Positions 1 to 6,173 of a DNA stretch of 11,039 nucleotides are shown piece after piece. A model generated the notes under the pieces. It was not told the origin of the DNA. It saw nothing but the letters and a program-made list of their open reading frames with translations, and made no database searches. The stretch is from the NCBI GenBank assembly GCA_002311925.1, contig DCAK01000105.1:7436-18474 (forward strand), read 5' to 3'. The first letter of the stretch is position 1. Each line of letters opens with the position of its first letter. The position numbers and the translations under genes were made by a program. This DNA comes from Planctomycetes bacterium UBA1135 (GTDB taxonomy: Bacteria; Planctomycetota; UBA1135).

Positions 1-208
1 CCCCGGGTGGGGGGGGGGGGGGAAAGCCATAAAGAGAAAAGGAGTGGTCCCCAACGGCGAGGTGGAGGAAAAGTTTGAGTTCATCCCCGAGGTCGCCTGC
101 CTGGGAAGCCTTGAGAGGGACTGCGACCGACCATCCGACACCCCCCGTCCTGAGGACGAGATGACCGGCTTCCTTGGCCTCGATGGTTCCTTCGAGGAAA
201 TCGAACAA
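1..208 (-). CDS. ruvA: Holliday junction branch migration protein RuvA, N-terminal part (truncated at window edge)
   Basis: RuvA binds four-way DNA junctions and loads the RuvB helicase during recombination repair. Reading the minus strand from a TTG codon at 208-206 gives 62 residues beginning MFDFLEGTIEAKEAGHL. The landmarks of the RuvA N-terminal OB-fold are in order: a GT near residue 7, GGVGW at about 22-26, VPL at 30-32, a basic/aromatic strand ending LHL, and SLYGF at 58-62. Family members continue after LYGF with an acidic helix, but here the frame runs into a C14 tract encoding only proline, so bases 1-22 are probably not true ruvA sequence. The start lies one base after the TAG stop of the upstream TPR gene, which suggests co-transcription and coupled translation. 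No Shine-Dalgarno is evident. RuvA identity is secure from motif order; the rest of the gene lies outside the window. Confidence 0.88.
   Translation of the reverse strand, partial: MFDFLEGTIEAKEAGHLVLRTGGVGWSVAVPLKASQAGDLGDELKLFLHLAVGDHSFSLYGFPPPPPPG
9..22. repeat. 14-base poly-G tract at the window edge
   Basis: Fourteen consecutive G bases on the plus strand sit in the first 22 bases, flanked by CCCCGGGT. On the coding (minus) strand of ruvA they read as proline codons directly after the conserved LYGF. This could be an assembly or sequencing artefact at a contig end, or a genuine unstable homopolymer. The former is more likely because the normal RuvA sequence does not resume on the other side. 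Confidence 0.85.
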
Positions 209-209
209 T

Positions 210-1592
210 CTAATCCTTGGCTGCAGCCTCCTCCATTTCCTCTCCGCGGCCGGTGCGCAGGCGAAGGTCGAGTTCCTCAAGCTTCTCGCGCAATTCGTCC
301 AGGGAGGTGATTCCGAAGTTCGGAAGAGCAAGGAGGTCTTCTTCGCTGTATCGAAGAACATCCATGACCCGATGCAGGTTGAGCCTTTCGACAAGAGCCC
401 GGTGACAGCGGACGGAAAGGTTGAGAGCTGAAACCTGAAGGTCCAAAGCTTCCACCTGTTCTTCGGTCAGCTTGCCGAGCCACGAGGGTTCGAAATTTTC
501 ACCATGGAATGGTTCAGCGTCGAATTCATCCGGGACGATGAAGGACCCATCGTCCCGACGAAGTCCGAGTCGCAGGCCCTTGGTTTGAAGGACCTGCTTG
601 ATTTCATTCAGGGAAGTCTCGCCGAAATTCTTGAATTCGAGCAGTTCCGGTTCGGAATGCGAAACGAGGTCCCCGAGGGAGCGGATGTCCATGTTGGTGA
701 GGCAATTACGCGCCCGCACCGACAACTCGAAGTCCGAGATGGGAGTGCGCAGGACCTGGATGAGCTGGTCCTCCCGGCGCTCCAAATCCTCGTCGTAGAA
801 CATGTCCAGGGATTCGTGGGCGTCCCGGAAATACAAACGAGCGCGGGGATGGTTGGGGTCGCGGCGGAGAATGGCCCCGTAGCAACCACACGCCTTGTCG
901 AACTCGTTGCGGTCCTCGTAAAGGATGCCGAGGTTGACGAGGGCGGGGACGGGGATGGGCCTGGTTTCGAGCAAGGTCTCGTAATGCTGGATGGCCGCTT
1001 CATCGTCACCGTGCAGGTCGGCACGGAAAGCCAGCCTGAATCGAGCCCACGCATGATTGGGGTTCTTCTCCAGAATTTTCTCGTAGGCCTCGCAGGCGTC
1101 GGCGTATTTGCCGCCAACCTCGGAAAGGATGGCACTGAAATAGGCCTTGTCCTCGGCGGAAAGAGGAGAGGATTTGATGCCTTCCTTGAGTTTGTCCCAA
1201 TGGCCGGCATCAGCGAGGGCCGCAAGGGCGGTGGCGGCCAGGGTTGAATCCGAATTGGCGGGAAGGCTGGAAGCCAGCGCCGCTGATTCCTCTACCTGGC
1301 CCAACTCCCTGAGGGAGTCGATGCGGATGAACAGGGAGAGCCCGTCCTTGCCAGGAGAAGCCTCCAAGGCTTTCGCGTAATGGCCGGCCACCCAGGACCC
1401 GGCAGCCGCGCCGAGGGTGTTGCCGCCTTCTCGGGCGCCGCGGACGGCGGCTTCGAAACGGGAAGCGGAATCGGAATCCGCCATCAAATCCTTACGAGCG
1501 GCGAGAAGCGCGTCCGGAGAGGAGGGGAGGGCGGCGAAAAATGCCGCTGGGTCAGCGGCGCTCAAGGTAGTTTCCACGGGGTTGATTGGCAA
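210..1592 (-). CDS. TPR protein with two RNA polymerase alpha C-terminal-type domains
   Basis: A 460-residue soluble protein with no signal peptide or membrane segment. Residues about 65-250 form TPR-like helical pairs, clearest at 160-250 (YADACEAYEKILEKNPNHAW and a following copy ending RRDPNHPRAR). Residues about 282-344 match the alpha-CTD of RNA polymerase: SVRARNCL keeps the counterparts of E. coli Arg265, Asn268 and Cys269 (R293, N296, C297), and NFGETSL keeps Gly296 and Ser299 but has Thr instead of Lys298. Residues about 384-446 are a second, more diverged copy (NLSVRCHRAL, NFGITSLDEL) that has lost the Asn-Cys pair. Combinations of TPR with alpha-CTD occur in planctomycete proteins of unknown role. 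A function in DNA or sigma/activator contact is an inference. The start is TTG at 1592; a GTG at 1577 is the alternative. ruvA follows after one base. Confidence 0.85.
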   Translation of the reverse strand: MPINPVETTLSAADPAAFFAALPSSPDALLAARKDLMADSDSASRFEAAVRGAREGGNTLGAAAGSWVAGHYAKALEASPGKDGLSLFIRIDSLRELGQVEESAALASSLPANSDSTLAATALAALADAGHWDKLKEGIKSSPLSAEDKAYFSAILSEVGGKYADACEAYEKILEKNPNHAWARFRLAFRADLHGDDEAAIQHYETLLETRPIPVPALVNLGILYEDRNEFDKACGCYGAILRRDPNHPRARLYFRDAHESLDMFYDEDLERREDQLIQVLRTPISDFELSVRARNCLTNMDIRSLGDLVSHSEPELLEFKNFGETSLNEIKQVLQTKGLRLGLRRDDGSFIVPDEFDAEPFHGENFEPSWLGKLTEEQVEALDLQVSALNLSVRCHRALVERLNLHRVMDVLRYSEEDLLALPNFGITSLDELREKLEELDLRLRTGRGEEMEEAAAKD

Positions 1593-1615
1593 TTTTTGGG
1601 GGAGGGCCGAAAAAT
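1586..1615 (+). promoter_or_regulatory. Possible promoter for murA
   Basis: TTGGCA (1586-1591; 5 of 6 to the -35 consensus) and AAAAAT (1610-1615; 4 of 6 to the -10) are 18 bases apart, with a predicted start near 1622 and a leader of about 42 bases. The -35 box overlaps the TTG start codon of the divergent TPR gene. The -10 is weak and does not match the TAGAAT hexamer seen elsewhere in the window, so this is tentative. Confidence 0.28.
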
Positions 1616-1624
1616 CAGGGAGTC

Positions 1625-1654
1625 ATTCTAGTCGGCCGGCTCGAACACCGTCAA
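1625..1654 (-). promoter_or_regulatory. Sigma70-type promoter for the TPR-ruvA unit
   Basis: On the minus strand TTGACG (1654-1649) is followed after 18 bases by TAGAAT (1630-1625). This matches the housekeeping consensus in 5 of 6 and 5 of 6 positions. Transcription would start near 1618 and give a leader of about 26 bases to the TTG start at 1592. The -35 box ends ten bases before the murA start codon on the other strand. Confidence 0.6.
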
Positions 1655-1663
1655 ACTGCTCCC

Positions 1664-2947
1664 ATGGACAGGTTTCGAATTCAGGGCGGGACCCCCCTTT
1701 CAGGGGAAGTCGAGGTGGCTGGAAGCAAGAATGCAGCCCTTCCCATCCTGGCTTCGACCCTCCTGCTGGAGGGTGAAGCAACTCTTTCGAGGGTGCCGCG
1801 GCTCAGGGATGTGGAGACCATGTGTGGATTGTTGGAATCCCTGGATTGCGCAATTGTTTCAGGCAGCGGACTTGTCCAGGTCCGGGCGCACGCAACCGGG
1901 TCGACCCAGGCCCCTTATGGGATTGTCCGCAAAATGCGGGCTTCGATTTGCGTGCTGGGTCCGCTCCTTGCCCGCAGGGGTACGGCGGAAGCGGCTCTTC
2001 CCGGAGGGTGCGTCCTGGGAGCCCGTCCCATCGACATTCACCTCCGAGGCTTGGAGTCGCTTGGAGCCACCCTCTCGTTGGATTCCGGGGTCGTTCGAGC
2101 GAAGGCCTCACGGGGTGGATTGCAGGGCGGAGTCGCCAACCTGCAAGGGCCTCGAGGATCAACGGTTTTGGGGACCGCTAATATCCTGATGGCGGCCACC
2201 CTGGCTCGTGGAGACTCCACCCTGAAGGGATGCGCCAGGGAACCTGAAATCAAGGCACTGGCCGAATTTTTGAACGCTTGCGGGGCTCGCATCGAAGGTC
2301 ATGGGAGCTCCGAAATCAACATTCAAGGAGTGGACCGACTCCATGGTGTTCCCTGGACCATCCCTCCCGATCGCATCGAGGCGGGGACGCTTCTTCTGGC
2401 CGGGGCCGCCACCGGGGGAAAAGTGAGGGTGACCCGGATGGCTCCCGCCGAGCTCAAGGCTTTGTTCGAGGTGATGGAAATCGCGGGGGCACCGGTTCAA
2501 ACCGGACCCGACTGGGCGGAAGTGGATGCCGAAACGGGAAGAAAGCGCGCGACCAGCGTGACCACAGGGCCGTGGCCGGATTTCCCCACCGACCTTCAGG
2601 CCCAGTGGACCGCCTTCGCCGCCGTCTGTGAAGGGCGGTCGGAAATCAAGGATTCGGTCTACCCTGAGCGCTTCTTGCACGTGGCTGAATTACGTCGGAT
2701 GGGGGCGGACGCGGGATGGGAATCAGGAAAAGCGTGGGTTGAGGGCCCTTCCACTCTTCAGGGCGCACCAGTCATTGCCAGCGACCTTCGGGCCAGCGCC
2801 GCCCTCGTCATCGGAGGGTTGGCTGCAACCGGGGAAACTCTTGTCAAGCGGATCTACCACTTGGACCGGGGATACGAATCCTTGGAGACGAAATTGGCTG
2901 CTCTGGGTGGAAGGGTGGTGCGAGAACCCGACCCGGAATCTCCCTGA
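1664..2947 (+). CDS. murA: UDP-N-acetylglucosamine 1-carboxyvinyltransferase (MurA)
   Basis: MurA transfers enolpyruvate from phosphoenolpyruvate to UDP-GlcNAc, the first committed cytoplasmic step of peptidoglycan synthesis and the target of fosfomycin. From the ATG at 1664 the protein is 427 residues, close to the usual 419 or so. With this start, Lys22-Asn23 (GSKNAALPIL) fall exactly on the E. coli numbering. MRAS follows, with R92 for E. coli Arg91. The catalytic cysteine is C116 in LPGGCVLGARPIDIHL, so the enzyme is the fosfomycin-sensitive Cys type rather than the Asp type. The C-terminal half keeps the FPTDLQAQ (catalytic Asp) and DLRASAALV (Arg) motifs. A longer reading from 1586 would add 26 residues unlike the family and is rejected. 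No Shine-Dalgarno is visible. It is divergent from the TPR gene. Confidence 0.96.
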   Translation: MDRFRIQGGTPLSGEVEVAGSKNAALPILASTLLLEGEATLSRVPRLRDVETMCGLLESLDCAIVSGSGLVQVRAHATGSTQAPYGIVRKMRASICVLGPLLARRGTAEAALPGGCVLGARPIDIHLRGLESLGATLSLDSGVVRAKASRGGLQGGVANLQGPRGSTVLGTANILMAATLARGDSTLKGCAREPEIKALAEFLNACGARIEGHGSSEINIQGVDRLHGVPWTIPPDRIEAGTLLLAGAATGGKVRVTRMAPAELKALFEVMEIAGAPVQTGPDWAEVDAETGRKRATSVTTGPWPDFPTDLQAQWTAFAAVCEGRSEIKDSVYPERFLHVAELRRMGADAGWESGKAWVEGPSTLQGAPVIASDLRASAALVIGGLAATGETLVKRIYHLDRGYESLETKLAALGGRVVREPDPESP

Positions 2948-2971
2948 CCCTCTCCACAAGCGGGGAAGAAG

Positions 2972-3003
2972 TTGCCCAGGATGACGCCCGGAGGCAGTAG
3001 AAT
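2972..3003 (+). promoter_or_regulatory. Putative promoter for rpsP
   Basis: TAGAAT at 2998-3003 matches the -10 hexamer found upstream of three other units here and is followed by GTCC. The best -35 candidate is TTGCCC at 2972-2977 with a long 20-base spacer, so the -35 assignment is weak. It would give a leader of about 112 bases before rpsP. Confidence 0.4.
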
Positions 3004-3014
3004 GTCCGGCCTTC

Positions 3015-3100
3015 TTGGGGAAGTGGACCTCAAAATTGAGCCCGTAACTCCAACGCCTCCTTGGTGGTGGCGAAGGGCTTCTGAAACTTGAATTCCCCAA
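3015..3100 (+). promoter_or_regulatory. Foldable leader upstream of rpsP (candidate cis-acting RNA)
   Basis: TTGGGGAA (3015-3022) is a perfect 8-base inverted repeat of TTCCCCAA (3093-3100). The enclosed 70 bases hold a second hairpin, CGCCTCC (3054-3060) with GGTGGCG (3066-3072) and a five-base loop, containing one T-T mismatch. A small CTCA/TGAG hairpin (3029-3040) may also form. The outer helix begins about five bases after the transcription start predicted from the TAGAAT box. No U-run follows, so it is not an ordinary terminator. I recognise no known ribosomal leader family; control of S16 synthesis is an inference. Confidence 0.35.
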
Positions 3101-3122
3101 TCAACCCGTACATACCCGCCTG

Positions 3123-3428
3123 ATGGCAGTTGTCCTGAGACTCAAGAGGACCGGAAGACGCAACCGGCCCTCCTACCGCATTTGCGTGATGGACCGGCGT
3201 ACCCGCCGGGACGGTCGCACCATTGAAGAATTGGGTCATTTCGATCCCCTTCGACCCGGCGAAGAACGCCATTACGTATTGAACGAGGATCGCGCCCGTT
3301 ATTGGATTTCGGTCGGCGCTCAGCCCTCGGGAACCGTCGCATCCCTCCTCAAGGAAAGAGGGATTGAGGTCAAGTCCGGAAGCCGTTCATCCCGTCGCCG
3401 CAAGCGAGCTCTCAAGAGCACCGACTGA
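3123..3428 (+). CDS. rpsP: 30S ribosomal protein S16
   Basis: S16 is an assembly protein of the small ribosomal subunit that contacts 16S rRNA. The 101-residue product begins MAVVLRLKRTGRRNRPSYRI, the diagnostic S16 N-terminus, and continues with VMDRRTRRDGRTIEELGHFD and the DRARYWISVGAQPSGTV block. A basic tail (RSSRRRKRALK) extends beyond the roughly 80-residue core, as in many bacteria. The start is the ATG at 3123, without a Shine-Dalgarno. In many bacteria rpsP is followed by rimM, trmD and rplS; here it is instead followed 13 bases later by an endonuclease III-like gene. Confidence in the identity is very high. Confidence 0.97.
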   Translation: MAVVLRLKRTGRRNRPSYRICVMDRRTRRDGRTIEELGHFDPLRPGEERHYVLNEDRARYWISVGAQPSGTVASLLKERGIEVKSGSRSSRRRKRALKSTD

Positions 3429-3441
3429 GCCGCGGTTGGCC

Positions 3442-4197
3442 ATGCCCAAGGCATCCCAGGCACTGACTTCTGGATTGCTGCTCAAGCAGCTCCGGAGCGA
3501 TGTTTACAAGGTGAGTCCCAAGAAGCGGGACATGAACGCCTTGGAGAGGTTGATGGCCCTTGTCGTTCAGGGCCCGGACGGGAGTTATGCGGCGGCGGAA
3601 AAGGCCGTATCGGCTTTGAAGGCTCATTTTACTCATTGGAACGAGGTGCGGGTCTCGCGCGCATTCGAGGTTGCGGATGCTCTCTCCTCCCGTCGGATAG
3701 GGAACGCCCCCGAGAGGGGTCTGGCTGCTCAGGAATATCTCCGACGCGTCTTCGGCCTTCAGAACCACCTCGAATTGGATTGGCTTTACGATGCATCATC
3801 GGAACGCCGTGACGTGCTCCTGGATGCCATCGAAATGGCGCCGCCCCATGCCGGGCCGGTCCTCGACCTGGATGCGATGGAGGAAGGGGACAAGGTTCCT
3901 GTTTCCACGGACCTGAAACGTTTCCTTTCCCGTGTGGGAGCTCTTGCTCCTTCCCCCGGAGGAAAACAAGTCCGAACTTTCATGGGAAATGCTTTCAAGG
4001 AAAAGAGCCTGTTCCCGAGTTATGTGGCTTTCCAGGTTCAGGCTGCCCAGATTTGCGAGTCGAAACACCCGCACTGTCGGCATTGCCCTGTCCTGAATTC
4101 GTGTCCCTACGGAAAGCGGAATCTCGGCAATCCCACCTACGGAATCGCTCTGGAGGAAATGGGAATGGCCGGCAAGACGAAGACGGCGCGGAATTGA
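3442..4197 (+). CDS. Endonuclease III-like protein with [4Fe-4S] loop, catalytic residues missing
   Basis: A 251-residue protein related to the HhH-GPD DNA glycosylases (endonuclease III, MutY). The C-terminus carries the exact iron-sulfur loop spacing of that family, C-x6-C-x2-C-x5-C, at C205, C212, C215 and C221. Upstream, VPVSTDLKRFLSRVG (152-166) aligns with the VDTH-x3-R segment of endonuclease III, but the catalytic aspartate is replaced by Ser155. The helix-hairpin-helix LPGVGRKTA, which supplies the catalytic lysine, is replaced by EMAPPHAGPVL (131-141). Canonical lyase or glycosylase chemistry is therefore unlikely; DNA binding or an altered activity is possible. I chose the ATG at 3442. 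A TTG at 3364 would overlap rpsP by 65 bases and add 26 low-complexity residues. The gene overlaps maf by four bases. The family assignment is firm at the Fe-S loop and moderate elsewhere. Confidence 0.75.
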   Translation: MPKASQALTSGLLLKQLRSDVYKVSPKKRDMNALERLMALVVQGPDGSYAAAEKAVSALKAHFTHWNEVRVSRAFEVADALSSRRIGNAPERGLAAQEYLRRVFGLQNHLELDWLYDASSERRDVLLDAIEMAPPHAGPVLDLDAMEEGDKVPVSTDLKRFLSRVGALAPSPGGKQVRTFMGNAFKEKSLFPSYVAFQVQAAQICESKHPHCRHCPVLNSCPYGKRNLGNPTYGIALEEMGMAGKTKTARN

Positions 4198-4766
4198 GCC
4201 GGCCCCCGCTGGTGCTTGCCAGCGCATCTCCTCGGAGGAGGGACATTCTCCGGTCCATGGGGCTTTCCTTTGAGGTTGTTTCTCCAGGGGGGGACGGCCC
4301 TGAAATCGAAGGCGATCCAGCCGAAAGAGTCCTTGCCCATGCGAGGTGGAAAGCGGAGAAGGTGCGAAGCGTCATGGGCGACCACGTCGTTCTTGCCGCG
4401 GACACCTTGGTCTTCCTGGACGGACGCGCCTTGGGGAAACCCATCGATTCTGCAAGCGCTCGAGGGATGCTGGAGAGCCTCTTTGACCGCGCCCATGAGG
4501 TCTGGACGGGAATCTTCCTGGTGGGCCCGCATGGGAAGAATGCGGAAGCAGCTTGTTGCGCGTCCGTGAATTTCCCACGGCCGGAGGAGGAGGACCTAAT
4601 CCTGTATTTGGAGGGCCGGGAATGGGCGGACAAGGCGGGGGGATATGGCATCCAGGGATGGGCCGGTCGATGGGCCACCGTCGTCGAGGGTGAAATGGAA
4701 ACCGTGATCGGTCTTCCCTCGAAGGTCGTCCGGGAACTCATGACCAAGCTGGCCCTTGCTCCGTGA
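4194..4766 (+). CDS. maf: Maf family nucleoside triphosphate pyrophosphatase (YhdE-like, dTTP/UTP)
   Basis: Maf proteins hydrolyse non-canonical or excess nucleoside triphosphates to monophosphates and can restrain septum formation. From the TTG at 4194 the product is 190 residues, the normal family length, beginning [19 protein letters not shown], the signature SxSPRR loop. Other family blocks are [10 protein letters not shown] (D70 as metal/base residue), LGKP at 80-83, [10 protein letters not shown] (101-110), and [14 protein letters not shown] (D146-K147) followed by VIGLP. The DKAGxYGIQG form suits the YhdE (dTTP/UTP) branch, though specificity cannot be proved by eye. The TTG start overlaps the stop of the endonuclease III-like gene (ATTGA), implying translational coupling. 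Earlier in-frame starts, such as the TTG at 4053, would add residues outside the family fold. Confidence 0.93.
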   Translation: MSRPPLVLASASPRRRDILRSMGLSFEVVSPGGDGPEIEGDPAERVLAHARWKAEKVRSVMGDHVVLAADTLVFLDGRALGKPIDSASARGMLESLFDRAHEVWTGIFLVGPHGKNAEAACCASVNFPRPEEEDLILYLEGREWADKAGGYGIQGWAGRWATVVEGEMETVIGLPSKVVRELMTKLALAP

Positions 4767-4783
4767 GTTGGACCGGGTAGAAT
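4756..4783 (+). promoter_or_regulatory. Putative promoter for rpmE-prfA
   Basis: TAGAAT at 4778-4783 follows TTGCTC (4756-4761) by 16 bases. The -10 matches 5 of 6 and the -35 only 3 of 6. The -35 lies inside the last codons of maf. The predicted start is near 4790, about 32 bases before the rpmE ATG. The hexamer is shared with the other units in the window, which is the main support. Confidence 0.42.
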
Positions 4784-4821
4784 CTCCCGTTCGCCCGGGC
4801 GGCAGACCCCCTAATTTGGCC

Positions 4822-5028
4822 ATGCAAGCAGGAATCCACCCCGAATACGTCGAATGCACCGTGCATTGCGGCTGTGGCAATGAATTCGTCACCCGCGCAA
4901 CCGTTGAAAAGATAAACGTGGAGATTTGCGCCGCTTGCCATCCCTTCTTCACCGGGAAGCAGAAGTTCGTTGATGCCGCTGGACGCATTGACCGCTTCAA
5001 GGAACGCTACTCTAAAGGCAAGGCTTAG
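4822..5028 (+). CDS. rpmE: 50S ribosomal protein L31, zinc-binding type
   Basis: L31 sits at the bridge between the ribosomal subunits. The 68-residue product begins [20 protein letters not shown] and has the four zinc-ligand cysteines of the C+ type (C16, C18, C36, C39 as CxC and CxxC), followed by [20 protein letters not shown], the universal L31 block. The ATG at 4822 gives the standard N-terminus; an upstream in-frame start at 4756 would add 22 unrelated residues and overlap maf. L31 of this type can be exchanged for a zinc-free paralogue under zinc limitation, but no second copy is present here. The gene is followed after 47 bases by prfA, a common bacterial order. Confidence 0.96.
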   Translation: MQAGIHPEYVECTVHCGCGNEFVTRATVEKINVEICAACHPFFTGKQKFVDAAGRIDRFKERYSKGKA

Positions 5029-5049
5029 CTCCCGCGGTTTCCCGGAGCT
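5027..5049 (+). terminator. Short hairpin between rpmE and prfA (possible attenuator)
   Basis: AGCTCC (5027-5032) and GGAGCT (5044-5049) form a six-base perfect inverted repeat with an 11-base loop, starting within the rpmE stop codon. No run of T follows, so a strong intrinsic terminator is unlikely. It may be an RNA processing or pausing site, or chance. Confidence 0.2.
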
Positions 5050-5075
5050 CTGGACAGGGAAGCCCGTTTCGCTCG

Positions 5076-6149
5076 ATGAATCTGGTCGAAATCCTTCGCG
5101 AGCGCATCCAAAAAATGGAGCGCAGAAGAACGGAAATCGAAAACGCGATTTCCAAGCAGGATGCCGCAAAATCTCCTGGTTACGCCTCTCTTCTGCGAGA
5201 ACTCGGGGCCGTGGGAAAAATTCTCGATCCTTGGCAGGAATACGCGTCCACCGCCGAGCAATTGAGTGAGGCGCGGGAATTGGCCGAGAGCAAGGACGGG
5301 GAAATCGCAGAATTGGCCCTGGAGGAGGTCCCCGATTTGGAGGCGCGGCTCCTCGAGTTGGAAAATGGAATTCTGGACAGGGTCCTGGATGACGACCCGG
5401 ACGCCGACAAGCCGGCAATCGTGGAAATCCGGGCCGGGACGGGAGGGGGGGAGGCTGCCCTTTTCGTGAGCGACCTCTTCCGTATCTATTCCAAGTTCGC
5501 CGATAACCAGGGATGGAAGGTCGAGTTGCTGGAGACCACCGACTCGGATTCGGGAGGATTCAAGGAGATATTCTTCAAGGTCAAGGGGGAGGATGCCTTC
5601 CGCTTGATGCGCTATGAAATCGGAGGCCATCGTGTTCAAAGAGTTCCGGCGACCGAGAGCCAGGGGCGCATTCACACCTCGGCCGCAACGGTGGCCGTGA
5701 TGCCCGAAGTGGAAGAAACCGACTTCGTGCTCAAGCCGGAAGACCTTGAAATCACGGCCATGAGGAGCAGCGGACCGGGCGGTCAGAGCGTGAACAAGAC
5801 TTCTTCGGCCATTCGGGTGGTTCACATCCCCACGGGTGAGACCGTGAAGTGCCAGGTCGAGAAATCCCAGCTGCGCAACAAGGAAAGAGCCCTCGGACTG
5901 CTCAGGGCTCGCTTGTACGAGAAGGAGAGGATGGAGCGCCTGGCCAAGGAGGCCGAAATGCGTAAGAGCCAGGTGGGGAGCGGAGACCGAAGCCAAAGGA
6001 TCCGCACCTACAATTGGCCCCAGAATCGAGTCACCGACCATCGCATTGGGAGTAACTTCAGCCTGGAACAAGTGCTTGAGGGGAAACTATCCTCTGTGTT
6101 CGAAGCGCTTCAACGCGCCGACCGTGAAGCCAAGCTGGCTTCTCTTTAA
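5076..6149 (+). CDS. prfA: Peptide chain release factor 1
   Basis: RF1 recognises UAA and UAG codons and triggers peptide release. The 357-residue length is typical. The stop-codon-reading tripeptide is PAT (191-193) within HRVQRVPATESQGRIHTSAA, which marks RF1 rather than RF2 (which has SPF). The catalytic loop is SSGPGGQSVNKTSSAIRVVH with GGQ at 235-237; Gln237 is the residue methylated by PrmC, encoded two genes downstream. The N-terminal domain (1-100) is helical and coiled-coil-like, and the RAGTGGGEAALFV block at 119-131 is conserved. The start is the ATG at 5076, with a purine-rich AGGGAAG about 14 bases upstream that is rather far for a Shine-Dalgarno. The sequence is entirely regular, with no sign of a frameshift. 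Confidence 0.97.
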   Translation: MNLVEILRERIQKMERRRTEIENAISKQDAAKSPGYASLLRELGAVGKILDPWQEYASTAEQLSEARELAESKDGEIAELALEEVPDLEARLLELENGILDRVLDDDPDADKPAIVEIRAGTGGGEAALFVSDLFRIYSKFADNQGWKVELLETTDSDSGGFKEIFFKVKGEDAFRLMRYEIGGHRVQRVPATESQGRIHTSAATVAVMPEVEETDFVLKPEDLEITAMRSSGPGGQSVNKTSSAIRVVHIPTGETVKCQVEKSQLRNKERALGLLRARLYEKERMERLAKEAEMRKSQVGSGDRSQRIRTYNWPQNRVTDHRIGSNFSLEQVLEGKLSSVFEALQRADREAKLASL

Positions 6150-6173
6150 CTTAGACCTTTAATCCAACTCACC

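Noticed and set aside
104..173. Inverted repeat GGAAGCC / GGCTTCC enclosing a CGTCC-TGA-GGACG hairpin, first read as a possible intergenic RNA or terminator
   Set aside because: The stretch proved to be the coding sequence of ruvA on the minus strand, so the pairing is most simply a by-product of codon content.
504..1247. Plus-strand 247-codon open frame opposite the TPR gene
   Set aside because: It is the antisense shadow of a gene with clear TPR and alpha-CTD homology. High G+C keeps the reverse frame open, and its product shows no recognisable domain.
3030..3113. Minus-strand 27-codon frame (MYGLIGEFKFQKPF...) in the murA-rpsP gap
   Set aside because: It reads like a protein fragment, with fair third-position G+C. 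It is very short, has no visible promoter or ribosome site, and covers the same bases as the proposed rpsP leader fold.
5025..6071. Minus-strand 348-codon open frame opposite prfA
   Set aside because: prfA is unambiguous on the plus strand over the same span; the reverse reading is a compositional shadow with no motif.
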